Shown: positions 42,690 through 53,160 of the stretch, one piece after another
Numbering within the stretch: position 1 is the first letter of the stretch
Layout of the letters: each line of letters begins with the position of its first letter
DNA from: Lineus longissimus
Lineage: Eukaryota; Nemertea; Pilidiophora; Heteronemertea; Lineidae
DNA length: 64,000 bases
Assembly: GCF_910592395.1 (NCBI RefSeq)
Contig: NC_088317.1
Location: 8,062,001 to 8,126,000, forward strand
Direction of reading: 5' to 3'
The notes under the pieces: generated by a model
The model's database searches: none
What the model was told of the DNA's origin: nothing
Seen by the model: the letters and a program-made list of their open reading frames with translations, nothing else
Made by a program: the position numbers and the translations under genes

Positions 42690-43342
42690 ATCAATGCTGC
42701 TTTTCCACCTCGAGACGGCCATTTATTCACAAATAGCTCATCTTAGGACACAATGTACCCAACGGGAGACAAGATTTACGCACACACACTCTTAAAATTA
42801 AGTTGTAAAAATAACTATTTATTAGTAAATTTTAACTAATTTCGATAGTTGCTATTGCACCGACTTAAACATTAGTTATTTTTACTGATTTGAAATAGTT
42901 AAAAAAACAACTAAGAAAAATAGTAACTTTTCAACCATTAATATAGTTATTTTCTACTACTTTTTTAACTACTAGTTAGTTTATCTGACGTAATAACTAA
43001 TTTTGTCAGTAAGCTGGAGTGCAGCTGTTTCCTCTGTGTTCACTACTTTTTAACTATCAAAAAATTAATAGTAAATCAGCTAAAATAACTAATTTTCTCA
43101 GTAGACTGGAGATGTGCAGTTTAATCCTCCATACTTCCCGCCATTTTAGTTTTGGCAAAGACGATGATGACATAGCCAGTTTTGTCCATTTCCTGTCCAT
43201 CCGATTCATAAGCTGAGAAGCACCTTATAAATCAAATGATCAAATCAAAGAGATGACATAATGGATGAAGGCAGTTTTTGTATAATTAACAAATTTATTC
43301 GTAAAAAAACAGCAGAAAATGTTATTGAATAAATTATTTTGA
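42690..43342. repeat. TAACTA/TTAGTTA-rich degenerate repeat region
   Basis: The region is dominated by TAACTATTT, TTAGTTATTT and AACTAAGAAA variants. Two related blocks, TAACTAATTTTGTCAGTAAGCTGGAG (about 42992) and TAACTAATTTTCTCAGTAGACTGGAG (about 43087), show an internal duplication. No gene is supported. Confidence 0.5.
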
Positions 43343-43548
43343 TTATGATTCAGCAAATTGATTAAATACCAGCTTGCTCCCAGACTGCACAGGAGTCGCA
43401 CAAAAATAGCGAGATTGCCCTACCCCTATCCATACAATTCTCTCTTTGTACAGAAAAACATTCTTATAAACATGAACATGAACTGGTCTTTCTAAAAAGC
43501 AGGACTCATCATTACCAATTGCATGTTGTATTGCAAACTGAGCAACCT
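43343..43548 (-). CDS. Possible terminal exon, unidentified
   Basis: On the minus strand, an acceptor-like ATTTGACAG is followed by a 68-codon frame ending in a stop at 43343. It reads as ordinary protein (F-A-I-Q-H-A-I-G-N-D-E-S-C-F-L-E-R-P, then V-W-I-G-V-G-Q-S-R-Y-F). No family recognised and no neighbouring exon found. Confidence 0.25.
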
Positions 43549-44376
43549 CTGTCAAATGTATCTATTTACATGTCTTACTTTACACAAACTTGTTATATGA
43601 AAAGATTTGCCACCATTACGAGTGTATCTCTTCCTTGGGAGCACGACAAGTTTCCATTATAATTTACAATTTCCAATCATTACATACAAAAGTATTCTAT
43701 CATTTCATATTAACACAATCAAGGATCACAGATTCTTTGCTTTGTTAAACAATAACAATTAAATTTAAAGTTGGCTTGGCAATAATAGCCCAAGTCGTGA
43801 ATGGCTCATCCGGCCAGAGCTAATCCTGGTCCCTAGCGTCAAGTTTGTATTTGCCTGAAAAATACAAATTGCGTAGGCTATTTTCACTAAGTTCAGATAT
43901 AATAATTGATGGGGATCCAACGCAAAGTTACTGTCAAAATGTCGAAATTATTTGGCCTAAAATACCAACCACCACTTCAATAATTTTCTGAAAATTATAA
44001 AACTACGGGTACCAAAAGAAAACCTCTGGCTTCAATTGATTAAAAACTATAGGCAAATTTGAAAAGATCCATCACTACTCGACGTTTTGATAAAAACATA
44101 TGCACCCGATGGTCATGAACATCGAAGATACAGCTGGATAAAAAATTGATAATTATTTTACTTACCACATCAACACCGAAAGCGTTGATCTGCAGCCGCC
44201 ATTTTGATACCTGGCGAATAGTAAACCTCGTCGATAGATGACGTTATTGGGCGGGAATTTGAATTGACGAAAAAAATTCTAAGGCACATTGCGCTCCCTC
44301 CTGATCAAAATTTCAACTTTTTAAAAAATTTATAATTATATAAAATTTTTATCATAATATCAAAGCATATTCTAGT
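43549..44376. other. No gene seen
   Basis: AT-rich unique-looking DNA. A palindromic AT stretch around 44320-44350 is the only structure noted. Confidence 0.4.
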
Positions 44377-44691
44377 TTACTGAGCAAAATATCGCCTCAG
44401 AATAGCAACATTTTTGCTAATCTCTTGTCCCTTCCTAGCTCCAACCCCGTAGAGAATGTCCTGTATGAACTCCCAAACAATCTGGCACGGTGCTGGAAAC
44501 TGAACATCAAGAACATAAAAAAGTTTGAAGCAGCAGTCAACTACTTTAAGAAGGGTTGTCTGCTCAATTGCATTCCTCTCAACAATGACAAAAGCCTGTG
44601 TCGGTGCCGTCCTCTCCCCTAGTGCCAGCACAAACGGTTGTACAATGCCTGCGGGCAGTGACCGTAGAAAGGCTGGTATATTCGTCGTGAC
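44377..44691 (-). CDS. Terminal exon of an unidentified gene
   Basis: A good acceptor (TTTAATTTTTTAG) opens a 104-codon frame with no internal stop, ending at 44377. The protein has L-R-S-L-P-A-G, L-A-L-G-E-R-T-A-P-T-Q-A-F-V and L-L-K-V-V-D-C-C-F-K-L-F-Y-V-L-D, then W-E-F-I-Q-D-I-L-Y. It looks like a folded domain that I may have seen in uncharacterised invertebrate proteins, but I cannot name it. An upstream exon piece lies at 44739-44830, cut by a LINE. Confidence 0.5.
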   Translation of the reverse strand, partial: VTTNIPAFLRSLPAGIVQPFVLALGERTAPTQAFVIVERNAIEQTTLLKVVDCCFKLFYVLDVQFPAPCQIVWEFIQDILYGVGARKGQEISKNVAILRRYFAQ

Positions 44692-44738
44692 CTAAAAAAT
44701 TAAATGAAAAATATCATGTAACAGTATGATTCTGACCT

Positions 44739-44830
44739 GACTGTGTTGGAAACAGTGACAAAACCGCGGACCATATCAGCTTTGAGATCATGGAAATGTG
44801 CTTCAATACTGGTTAGAGATGCTTGAGGGT
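44739..44830 (-). pseudogene. Exon fragment interrupted by a LINE
   Basis: The minus-strand frame reads L-T-S-I-E-A-H-F-H-D-L-K-A-D-M-V-R-G-F and ends in a possible donor near 44739 (GTCAG). It is separated from the exon at 44691 by only about 50 bp of AT-rich sequence that fits a short intron. Its 5' side meets the 5' truncation point of the L2-like LINE. Phase agreement with the next exon needs a weak donor, so the pairing is tentative. Confidence 0.35.
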
Positions 44831-46567
44831 CGTTGTTCTCTACAGGCCCCACGATCACGAAAGAACAAATTGACATCAGCCATGTTCTTTGAGGAAGTAC
44901 CATCTATTCTCCAGGACCTTGTATCAAATCCGGGAGATTTGCTGATTATGGGTGACATTAATTTTCATCTTGATGTTCCGCAGGATCCAGATACGCGTCG
45001 GTTCAATGAACTTATCGACTCGAGCAACTTGACACAGCATGTGACTTTTCCAACGAATAAGAACGGACATACCCTCGATTCAGTGCTGACTCGTAATGAC
45101 GGAAATCTCATTCACGATATTAGACAGGGTGATCAAATTTCAGATCACAATCTCGTGATCTGCAAAGTGTACCACCCGAAGCCAAAGCCCCTGCGAGTTC
45201 AGGTAACAACCAGGAAACTCCGATCCGTAGATTCGGCTGCCTTGAAGCAAGCAATTGCAGAACTTCAGTCACATGAGGACCTGACTTTGTGCGAAAAGTG
45301 TGCCCATTATGATGACGCATTGAGTGGGATACTGGACAATCTTGCCCCTCAGCGTAAACGTATGGTGACTATTCGACCAAGCCAACCCTGGTTCACGGAC
45401 TATGTGCATGCTGCAAAGTGCGCTAAACGTAAAGCTGAGCGAAAGTGGCGGTACTCGAAGCTCACCGTCCATAAAGAGATATACCAAGAAGCCAGAGACC
45501 GCTACACCCAATTGATCCGGAAAGCACAACGTGACTACTACAGCAACAATATAAAAGCAGCAAGCGCCGACCGGAAGGGCTTACAAATGATCTACAATTC
45601 TATCCTCTGCCGGAAGAAAGAGACGAAACTGCCAAACTTCACAGAGCCAATAGATCTAGCAAACAGGTTTGTTGCATTCTTTGCTGAAAAGGTCAAGAAC
45701 ATTCGTCTGAATCTGCCAAAGCCGTCACGGAGCAGAACCACTGACTACGTAGTGCCAGCCGCTGAGTCGGACTTCTCATGCTTTGACCCTGTCAATGATG
45801 CTGAACTCCGAAAGATTGTGCAACAGTCCCCTACGAAATCTTGCCAGCTAGATCCACTACCAACTTGGATGCTGAAGGATGTCTTGGACGATCTGCTACC
45901 ATTGATGATGTCTATTGTCAACCAGTCCCTGGAGAATGGAACAGTGGCAAGCTCAATGAAAGTAGCCTTAGTCACTCCGATCATAAAGAAGGCATCGTTA
46001 GACCCTGAAATCCTACAGAACTATCGCCCAGTCAGTAACCTACCATTTCTATTTAAAGTCTTAGAACGAGTTGTGGCATCAAGACTGAACAAGTATATGG
46101 ATCAGCATAATCTTCACGATGTGTTCCAGTCTGGGTACAAGGCCGGACATAGTACGGAGACAGCACTCTTGCGTGTGCAAAATGACATCCAGTGTATGCT
46201 AGATAAAGGAGAAGCAGCCATCCTTGTCCTTCTGGACCTCTCCGCCGCTTTTGATACCGTGGATCACAAAACACTCCTCACTAGGATGAGGGATCTACTT
46301 GGGATAAAAGGCACCGCATTTGAGTGGTTCAGATCATATCTGTCGGGACGATACCAATACGTTACTATTCAGGGAACAAAATCTGCTGCCAGCCCATTTG
46401 TGTACGGAGTTCCTCAGGGCTCGGTTCTCGGGCCGCTTCTCTTTCTGATATATGTGCTACCACTTGGGCATCTCATCAGTGCACATCCCATGGGAAGACA
46501 TGGCTTTGCTGACGATAATCCGAGATGCTCAGGAAGAGGCAGTGCGGACTGTCTGCACACAAGTTGA
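44831..46567 (+). pseudogene. LINE ORF2: endonuclease C-terminus and reverse transcriptase
   Basis: The frame opens within the apurinic-type endonuclease (L-L-I-M-G-D-I-N-F-H-L-D; later I-S-D-H-N-L-V-I-C). A basic linker follows. RT motifs are N-Y-R-P-V-S-N-L-P, F-Q-S-G-Y-K-A-G-H-S-T-E-T-A, L-L-D-L-S-A-A-F-D-T-V-D-H, V-P-Q-G-S-V-L-G-P-L-L-F and G-F-A-D-D. The frame is lost right after F-A-D-D, where a few codons seem deleted, and the C-terminal part is read in the frame of 46452-47360. The upstream 5' part is missing, as usual for LINE insertions. Confidence 0.85.
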
Positions 46568-47360
46568 AACATGTATGTGGTCCATACAGGACTGGCTCAC
46601 AGAAAACTTCTTGAAAGGGAATCCAGTTAAAACCGAGATTCAGCTGTTTGGCACGCAGCAGCGTCTATTGGCATTGTGTATAGAATCAATCTCTGTCGCT
46701 GGGGTGACAGTTAGTGCTGCCAAAGGTCCGGTACGAAACCTGGGAGTTCTCTTTGACTCGTCACTCTCAATGAGGCCTCATGTCAATTCAGTTGTTAGTT
46801 CAGGAAACTTCCATTTACGCAACATCGCAAATGCACGAAACTGCCTAACGAAGGATGCCACCAGAACACTCGCCCAAGCGTTAGTCTTATCAAGGCTAGA
46901 CTATTGCAACTCTATGCTGTTTAACATCAACGAGGAACTCTTGCAGAAGCTACAAGTGGTCCAAAACAATGCCGCGCGACTGGTCATGCGAGTTCAAAGA
47001 CGTGATCACATTACGCCAATTCTAAAGGAGCTTCACTGGCTACCTATTCGAGCACGAATAAAGTTTAAGATTCTAACACTCGTCCACAAATGTATCAATG
47101 GCAGTGCGCCAGCATACTTGACAGAACTGCTAAAACTGTACTCCCCAGCCAGGCCCCTGAGATCAGAAGCACAGGCTCTCCTCATTGAACCACGGTTCAA
47201 CACTGATAAGTTTGGAGGCCGAGCTTTCTCCAGGAGTGCCCCTAGGCTATGGAATAGCCTAAACAGTAACATTAGAAACAATACTTACAATGCATTCAGG
47301 GGACAGATAAAAACAGAACTCTATAGTCAATACTACAACTCGACGGGAGGGCGCACTTGA
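46520..47360 (+). pseudogene. LINE ORF2: C-terminal domain
   Basis: This continues the RT protein after the frame break: C-M-W-S-I-Q-D-W-L-T-E-N-F-L-K (thumb), then N-L-G-V-L-F-D-S-S-L-S, L-S-R-L-D-Y-C-N-S-M-L and the clade-typical L-H-W-L-P-I-R-A-R-I-K-F-K-I-L. It ends with P-R-L-W-N-S-L and a stop at 47358. These C-terminal blocks support an L2/CR1-like assignment. Confidence 0.8.
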
Positions 47361-47425
47361 ACAGGACTAATTCTGGAAAGTTGCGCCATATAAATAACAA
47401 TTTTATTATTATTATTAGTAGGCTG

Positions 47426-48697
47426 TAAAATGTTTCCACCGGTTTTCAAAAACTCGTTACTAATCTCATCCAGCCCGGTGGACTTGTTGGTTTTTAAATT
47501 TGTAATACTCTTAGCAACTTCCTCGTGTGTAAACGACCTGTTTAACACCTTATTCTCATCGCCCAACTGGTCCGACGGTTCTGCCTGAACATTCAGATTC
47601 ACGTCGTTCCCATCATCAGTCACAGCATTTAAATCCTTAAAAAAATTATACAAATCATCGACTGATGCCCCGCATCTCGATTGTTTTTTCTTCTTGAAGA
47701 ATTTCCAATAACTACGAGGATCCGCGTTTCTCATCTCTTTCAACGTGGCATTATGTTTCACCCGTTTAGCCTCTTTCCTTTTTCTAATTTCATATTTGTA
47801 CTCTCTAAATGCTTTATTCATTATCGTCTTGTCTCTTTCGTTACGACTGGTCTTAAACCGCCTTCTGGCTCGTCTGTAAACACTCCTTTTTACCTTTACC
47901 TTATTGTCTATTATACCACCATTCTTATTGCCACCTGTTCTGTCACCAACTCGGTAACTTCTACCCATAACCTTCTCTGCAGTTTTATCCAGAATGTCAC
48001 ATAACCTGTCATTCGCTTCATTTGCACTCAGGGTATCGTTTATCATGGACGAATTAATGGCCTCAAGATCATCTACATCGAGGGCTTCAAGATATCTATG
48101 TGCCTTATGTCTCGCCCATTTGACTTTCGCGCCAGTGTTAACTTGTCCTCGGTCCTCACTTGAGTGGTCAGTACCTTGCTTTGTTGCCTTAACGCTGCAT
48201 ATTATCGGGCTATGTACATCTGAAACTGCTCGATCAAAACTCTTGACTTCACATTTAGTAAACAAAGGGAATAAGTCAGGTGAGGCCAGAAAATAATCAA
48301 CCACGTGCCTACTCTCACCTTTATAACATGTAAATTCACCAATACCTTTGTCCGCACCGACCCTACCGTTAACAATCATCAGGTTGTGCTCCTTCAACAA
48401 CTCAATTAGACGGTACCCATAGTTATTTACGCTATTGTCTTTGTTAGCTCTTTTCAAAATATCGATATCAATATCAAAATTCATATATTCTAGTTGTAGT
48501 ATTTCCAGTAGCTCCAAATCGTAATTTACAATTTCTGAAAGCTCCGTAGTGTAAGCATTGAAATCACCAGTAAGACAAATATACCTGTCTTCACCTGAAC
48601 CTGTTGTAGACAATAGCTCCTGTCCAAGTTCATCAATCCACCATATTTGCTGGTTTCCCCCCCCCCCCCCCCAATAACAAGGTCTTTTTCTAAGCAA
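47426..48697 (-). pseudogene. Endonuclease and RT start of the second LINE
   Basis: It carries I-C-L-T-G-D-F-N-A-Y-T (endonuclease), G-Y-R-L-I-E-L-L-K-E-H-N-L-M-I-V-N-G-R and the V-D-Y-F-L-A-S / S-D-V-H-S-P-I segment (S-D-H-type motif). A long basic linker follows and then L-K-T-N-K-S-T-G-L-D-E-I-S-N-E-F, the first RT block. The last ~30 codons of the uninterrupted frame (47333-47416) are antisense of the other LINE and not part of the protein. At the other end the frame meets a 16-base C/G run (48657-48672) that separates it from the endonuclease start. Confidence 0.7.
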
Positions 48698-48705
48698 AGT
48701 ACGTC

Positions 48706-49020
48706 TTACTCACACTTTACCAACTGAACTAATTTACTAGTTTTTGGTAATGGTTTTATTCCATGAGAGAGTTTGTCTTTCACACCAATCACTATGCGAC
48801 CGGATTTTTTCACTGCTATGTCCTCTCTATTATTTAATGTTACTTTGGATTCCAAAGTCTTGAAATAATTTTCAGCCCAAAGTTCATCAGTTTTATCTAG
48901 CTTGGATCCGCATAAAACAAAAATATCAGTTAGTTCTAAGATATTTATTAGTTCCTGAGTGTCACATTTCAATTTAAGTCCACCTACATTTAGGCAAGTA
49001 ATACACCACTCATCTCTCAC
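48706..49020 (-). pseudogene. Endonuclease N-terminus of the second LINE
   Basis: The frame starts C-L-N-V-G-G-L-K, the usual N-terminal strand of LINE endonucleases (N-V-x-G-L), followed by E-L-T-D-I-F-V-L-C-G-S-K-L-D (the catalytic E position is occupied by S-K here, where E-T/E-S is usual) and S-G-R-I-V-I-G-V-K-D-K. It is separated from the rest by a frame break at the G run. Confidence 0.6.
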
Positions 49021-49096
49021 AATTCCAAGTTCTGGCTCTACGCATCCCTATGCAAAGTTTGCAGCGTCCAGAGCGAGTCTCGCATCAGCGAGCAAG

Positions 49097-49480
49097 TCAC
49101 TGAGAGTCGGTCGCACCACTAGCGACACCAGTGGTGTTAATAGATCTCGGCACCAATGGTTCAACTGAAGTGGTTGCTAATGGAGTAGTGTTCATGAAGA
49201 GATCGTCCACTGATTGTGACCCTGGTGAGTCATCTGCCCGAGCCATGGGCCGCTGCTCACGTAGGCCATTTGTCCTACCATTGTCCGAACCACCACGAGT
49301 TGGTGTACGGGATCTGGGATTGGGTCTCGTATCGGTTGGTTTACGCTCAGGAAATCGTCGTGGTTGCCGTTTCAGATTTTGTCTTGATTTTCCTACAATT
49401 TTAATCTCGCCTTCAATTACTTTATAAACATCGTTCTCGTAAATCAACTTATCATACGTAACGAACGCGTTGGCACACAC
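49097..49480 (-). pseudogene. ORF1-like or linker region of the second LINE
   Basis: 127 codons, rich in R, P, T and S, with a short structured start (F-V-T-Y-D-K-L-I-Y-E-N-D-V-Y-K-V-I-E-G). It resembles the basic C-terminal tail of a LINE ORF1 protein. It lies in the right place, 5' of the endonuclease. No zinc knuckle is visible, so the identity is tentative. Confidence 0.35.
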
Positions 49481-51315
49481 TGTGTGTTACTACTTAACAC
49501 TTGAGCTAATTACATGTAATTCAACTGGGTGCTAATCTATTAAAGGCTGTACTGATTTACACTCGGAAATAGAAACAAATATAATGAATTATTGTACTCT
49601 ACGGGGCCGCAGCAAGAGAGGATGGGGGCGATTGCCGTCATTAAAAAAATGCTGTCACACAATAGTACATGCTGCTCAGTTACAATCTTCACTTGACTTG
49701 TTTTTCAATGAATAACTTACAACTAGAATACAGGGATTAGTTCACTTTTATATAAAGTTTTCCATGAAGTTCACTTAATGCGGCTCCACCAGTGTGCTTT
49801 AAGACGGTATGATACTGTATAATGTTGATTGTTGACAGTATTTCATGAGGCAGGTGTACTGTCCCCTTAATGACAAAGAAGTTCCAATCCCTCTCAGATG
49901 AGCATTCTCAGAGGAGACTACTTGATAAAACTACGGGTGTATGAGCTTGCCCACTGTTCAATATCGACAATTAACGCCGTGCAGTAATTAGTGCAATCAG
50001 TCAATATTGCAGGGTTGTGTATAAATCCTAGGTGTACATGTATTGTGTAGGTCTTTATATTATATCCTTTTTGATGAGCCAGTATCCCTATAACTGCTAA
50101 GACAAGAAACTTGTGGTGGAAACTGTTTAACAAGCAGTTTTCGCGCGGCCATTCCTTTGAGTCCAGTACTACCCTATGTCGGCCATGTGAAGAAGTCTGA
50201 AATATCCTCGGATAAAATGTCCTGTATTCTTTAATATCTGAGCTGATGACGTTCATTGAATCTATATAATCGCATACCATATTCAATCAGAGAATAGAAT
50301 AGGGCAGGACACAATTCCAAGAGGACACTATTTACCTCTGCAATCGATTATGTTAGTCTGCATCAGACTCTAATCAAAATAATATCTTCTCTCCCAGCTT
50401 TAGTTTATAATTCAAATTCGAATTATTTATTTGCACAACTATCACAAGTACAGACAGTATGGCATATACATGCATGAATATTACAAAATCAAAGACATTA
50501 CATTAAAACATATAATAAGTCACATTGGTAAAATTATATTGTCATTGCTCCTGAAGAGCTGCTTGCCTTTCGTAAAAAGCCCTGGAGATAAAAATAGCAG
50601 TCTTGATGATGATGTCGTGATCAGTGCTGCTCAATGCACCTCGTGGTTTGTGTAGGGACATAGATAACAAGACATGCTAGGGCGTAGCACATTGCTGGGT
50701 AACAGAGAGCGACATAACATAGTGTTCAGTCATGGTTATAAGTAAATAGTATTTTGATGACAAAGCCACAACGAGAATGCAGGGAAAAATGCACTTAAAT
50801 AATTTCTTCATGGCGCTCACTGAAATAATGCGGCACTGGACAAGTGTGCATTTGAAGACGGTATAATCCTATATATGCTAATTGTTTACATCATTTCATT
50901 AAGGAGGCGTTCTGTCCCTTTAATGAAAAACCAATTCCTTTCCCGTCAGACTAGCATTCTTAGATGAGACTTCTTAATTCGTAATTTTTTTGACCTGAAC
51001 ACATGCATAAATCACTTTATTAAGTTATGTATGAAGCTCACCAAATGTGGCTCCGCAAGTGCGTTTGAAAATATAACGTATTTAATTACTTGTGGACAAC
51101 ATTTCATTAGACATGTGTATTGTCCCTTTAATGACAAACCAGTTGAAATCATGTCTGAGTTATATTGCCAATCATGGCCTCACTAGATCCACATACCATA
51201 ATCTGTCGGAATAGAATGGGGCCGGACAGTTTTTTCAAGGGGATATTTTCTACCACTACACGGAATTCCGTGATTTCGCATTATACTCTAATCAAAACGA
51301 TTCGTGTATCCCAGC
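49481..51315. repeat. Three decayed copies of a ~170-bp motif
   Basis: Blocks at about 49760-49930, 50805-50975 and 51027-51160 share GCGGCTCC-type starts, GTGTG...GACGGTATA, a CATTTCATTA segment, and TGTCCCTTTAATGACAAACCAGTT. They diverge strongly, so this is an old repeat. The 122-codon minus frame at 49918-50286 falls in this area and has no protein features. Confidence 0.45.
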
Positions 51316-51452
51316 ATTTATTACTAAGATTTATCCGACCAATAAATTACTAAGAAATTAATTTGCTAAGGTTTTTCTTACTAATTTATTACCAATATAT
51401 AGTTAATTAAATTAGTAATTTAATTGTAATTTAATTTGTCAGATTTAGATCC
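51316..51452 (-). repeat. TTAGTAA-rich repeat, inverse copy of 35930-36060
   Basis: The reverse complement aligns with 35930-36060 along its length, including CTTAGTAATTTATTGGTC and TAGATCCTGG-type edges. It is a dispersed AT-rich repeat family of unknown type. Confidence 0.55.
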
Positions 51453-51479
51453 TGGGTAATGCCATTTTTTGGCCTTCAA

Positions 51480-52145
51480 AAGAGGCCATCGCGCCACTGC
51501 AGCTTGTTCAAAACACTGCGAGTCGAATTATGTGCAGGAAGAAGTAGTTCGACCACAATACGTCAACACTGCGCAAGTTACACTGGCTCCCAGTCTCTGC
51601 ACGGATTGGTGTTAAAAACCTCTCGCAGGTATTCAAGTGTTTGAAGCATTCCGCGCCATTATATCTAAAATAACTTATTCGTACGTAGGAAGTAACGCAA
51701 ACAGCGATATATTGTTCGTCAGTCCTCTGTGAGAAACCAGGATAAATCTTGGAAACTGCAGCTTCGCTGATAGTGGACCGCGTGTTTTGAACCAACTTCC
51801 AAAATTCATTCAGGACTCAGAAAACATTGACATTTTTAAAACACAGCTGAAAACACACTTAATTCAAAAGATCGTATACCATTGGAGAGTGAGCGCTTGG
51901 AGCAAGAACTATGCATGCTTCCCGAAATTAGTGGCTTGCATTGGAACTAACTTTTCCCCCCTTGTCCGTCATTAACGGCATTCAAGTGTGTTGGTCAACC
52001 ATGACTACATCCTTTGTCCCTCCATCATAAGGCCTAGTTTCCACTGATTACATCACTATTTCGGACACTCAGCGCCCCATTTCTGGAAAGGTGTATAGTA
52101 TCATGGAATTGCGCTATATAAAAGACTCAGCATTATTGTTCTTGA
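51480..52145 (+). mobile_element. LINE 3' fragment, L2/CR1-like
   Basis: Frames here carry Q-N-T-A-S-R-I-M and L-H-W-L-P-V-S-A-R-I-G-V-K, matching the C-terminal blocks of the LINE at 44831-47415 but diverged and broken. The 3' end reads GAATTGCGCTATATAAAAG, again the same tail type. It is a short 5'-truncated insertion from a related LINE. Confidence 0.75.
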
Positions 52146-53160
52146 TCATATGCTGTACATATCTATTTGTTGTTTTTGGATGATTTGGTGACCACACTGT
52201 GAAGGAACACGCCTTGGCAACAGTTTCTATAAAGACAAGGTCATCACATGACATCGGGAAAAAAATATCATTTCCTTTTTAAAATCAATTCTGGCACGGT
52301 TTTTGTTATAGAGTTAGCAAGAACCGCGGATGTAGAGCAAAGGAATTAGCGAATTGGTATCCAGCTGTTGTTTTCGGGGCAGACCAAGTGGACAACGATG
52401 TATTAAGGGGAACAACTGGGATATTATTGGCGCATGCGTATTTGCAATCTGTTTTTTTTCGCATGGAATTTTAGATGATATTAATTTTGTCGATTGTTGA
52501 TTTAGCTTGGTTATCAATCATATAGTTTGACAAGTGCCAAAACTAAGCTAAATTCGTTATAATTAGCTGATAATAATGATAGTCCACGCCCGATCACGCG
52601 CGGGAAAACCTGTTTTGCCAAATAGCGCATACTGTCAATATTCAAAGACAAAATTAATTGAGAAGATCAGTTTAGTTATTAAAGAACTGCAAACGCAGTG
52701 CGAATGAACTTTATACTAGATTACTGTTCGAGTTGATCAGACGAGACAAACAAGTAAAACGTCTTTTCGGTTACAAGATAAGCCATTTTCTTGAAAAAAT
52801 TAAAACAATAAAAATGGCGGATAGCAGGAAATGTTCAACCAAAACAAAATCACGCATAATTAATCAATTCAATCACTTTATGACTTAGTTATACAATACA
52901 GAAGTATAGATTTAAACAAAAAATGTATCCTAAGTTTTGTTATATGTAGCCGATTTTGAGGAGAGAGCATTATAGGTAAACCAAACATGCAGCCATTTTG
53001 TAGACGCAGACGAAATCCAAACATGAATAAACAGGTAAGGTATTTAAAATAAGACTAATTGTATTAATGCTATTTATCAAATACTGGCGTTATAACAAGA
53101 AAACGTGATATTTGAGTTTCAAACGAGAAATCTCGCTTGGGTCTCGAGATCAAGCAAGTG
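52146..53160. other. Unassigned, with a possible gene start
   Basis: Two start-like features lie here: AAAATGGCGGAT at 52811 (25-codon frame, stop at 52888) and an ATG at 52987 with 16 codons leading to a donor CAG/GTAAGG at 53035. The second could be a first coding exon (M-Q-P-F-C-R-R-R-R). No downstream exon was found, so support is weak. Confidence 0.25.

Larger units (their letters stand above)
44831..47415 (+). mobile_element. L2/CR1-like LINE, 5' truncated
   Basis: This non-LTR retrotransposon begins inside the endonuclease and runs to a 3' end with GTTGCGCCATATAAATAAC followed by ATT repeats (47393-47415), a tail typical of L2/CR1-type LINEs that replaces poly(A). Endonuclease C-terminus, RT and C-terminal domain are present in order, broken once near 46515. 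Confidence 0.85.
47416..49480 (-). mobile_element. Second LINE, minus strand, 3' truncated
   Basis: A non-LTR retrotransposon is read leftward. It starts with an ORF1-like or linker region (49480-49097), then endonuclease N-terminus (49020-48706), endonuclease and the beginning of RT (48697-47426). It ends abruptly at the ATT tail of the L2-like LINE, inside its RT, so the rest has been lost or displaced. Confidence 0.7.

Noticed and set aside
49918-50286. 122-codon minus frame
   Set aside because: It lies in the decayed repeat region and shows no domain, start context or splice signals.
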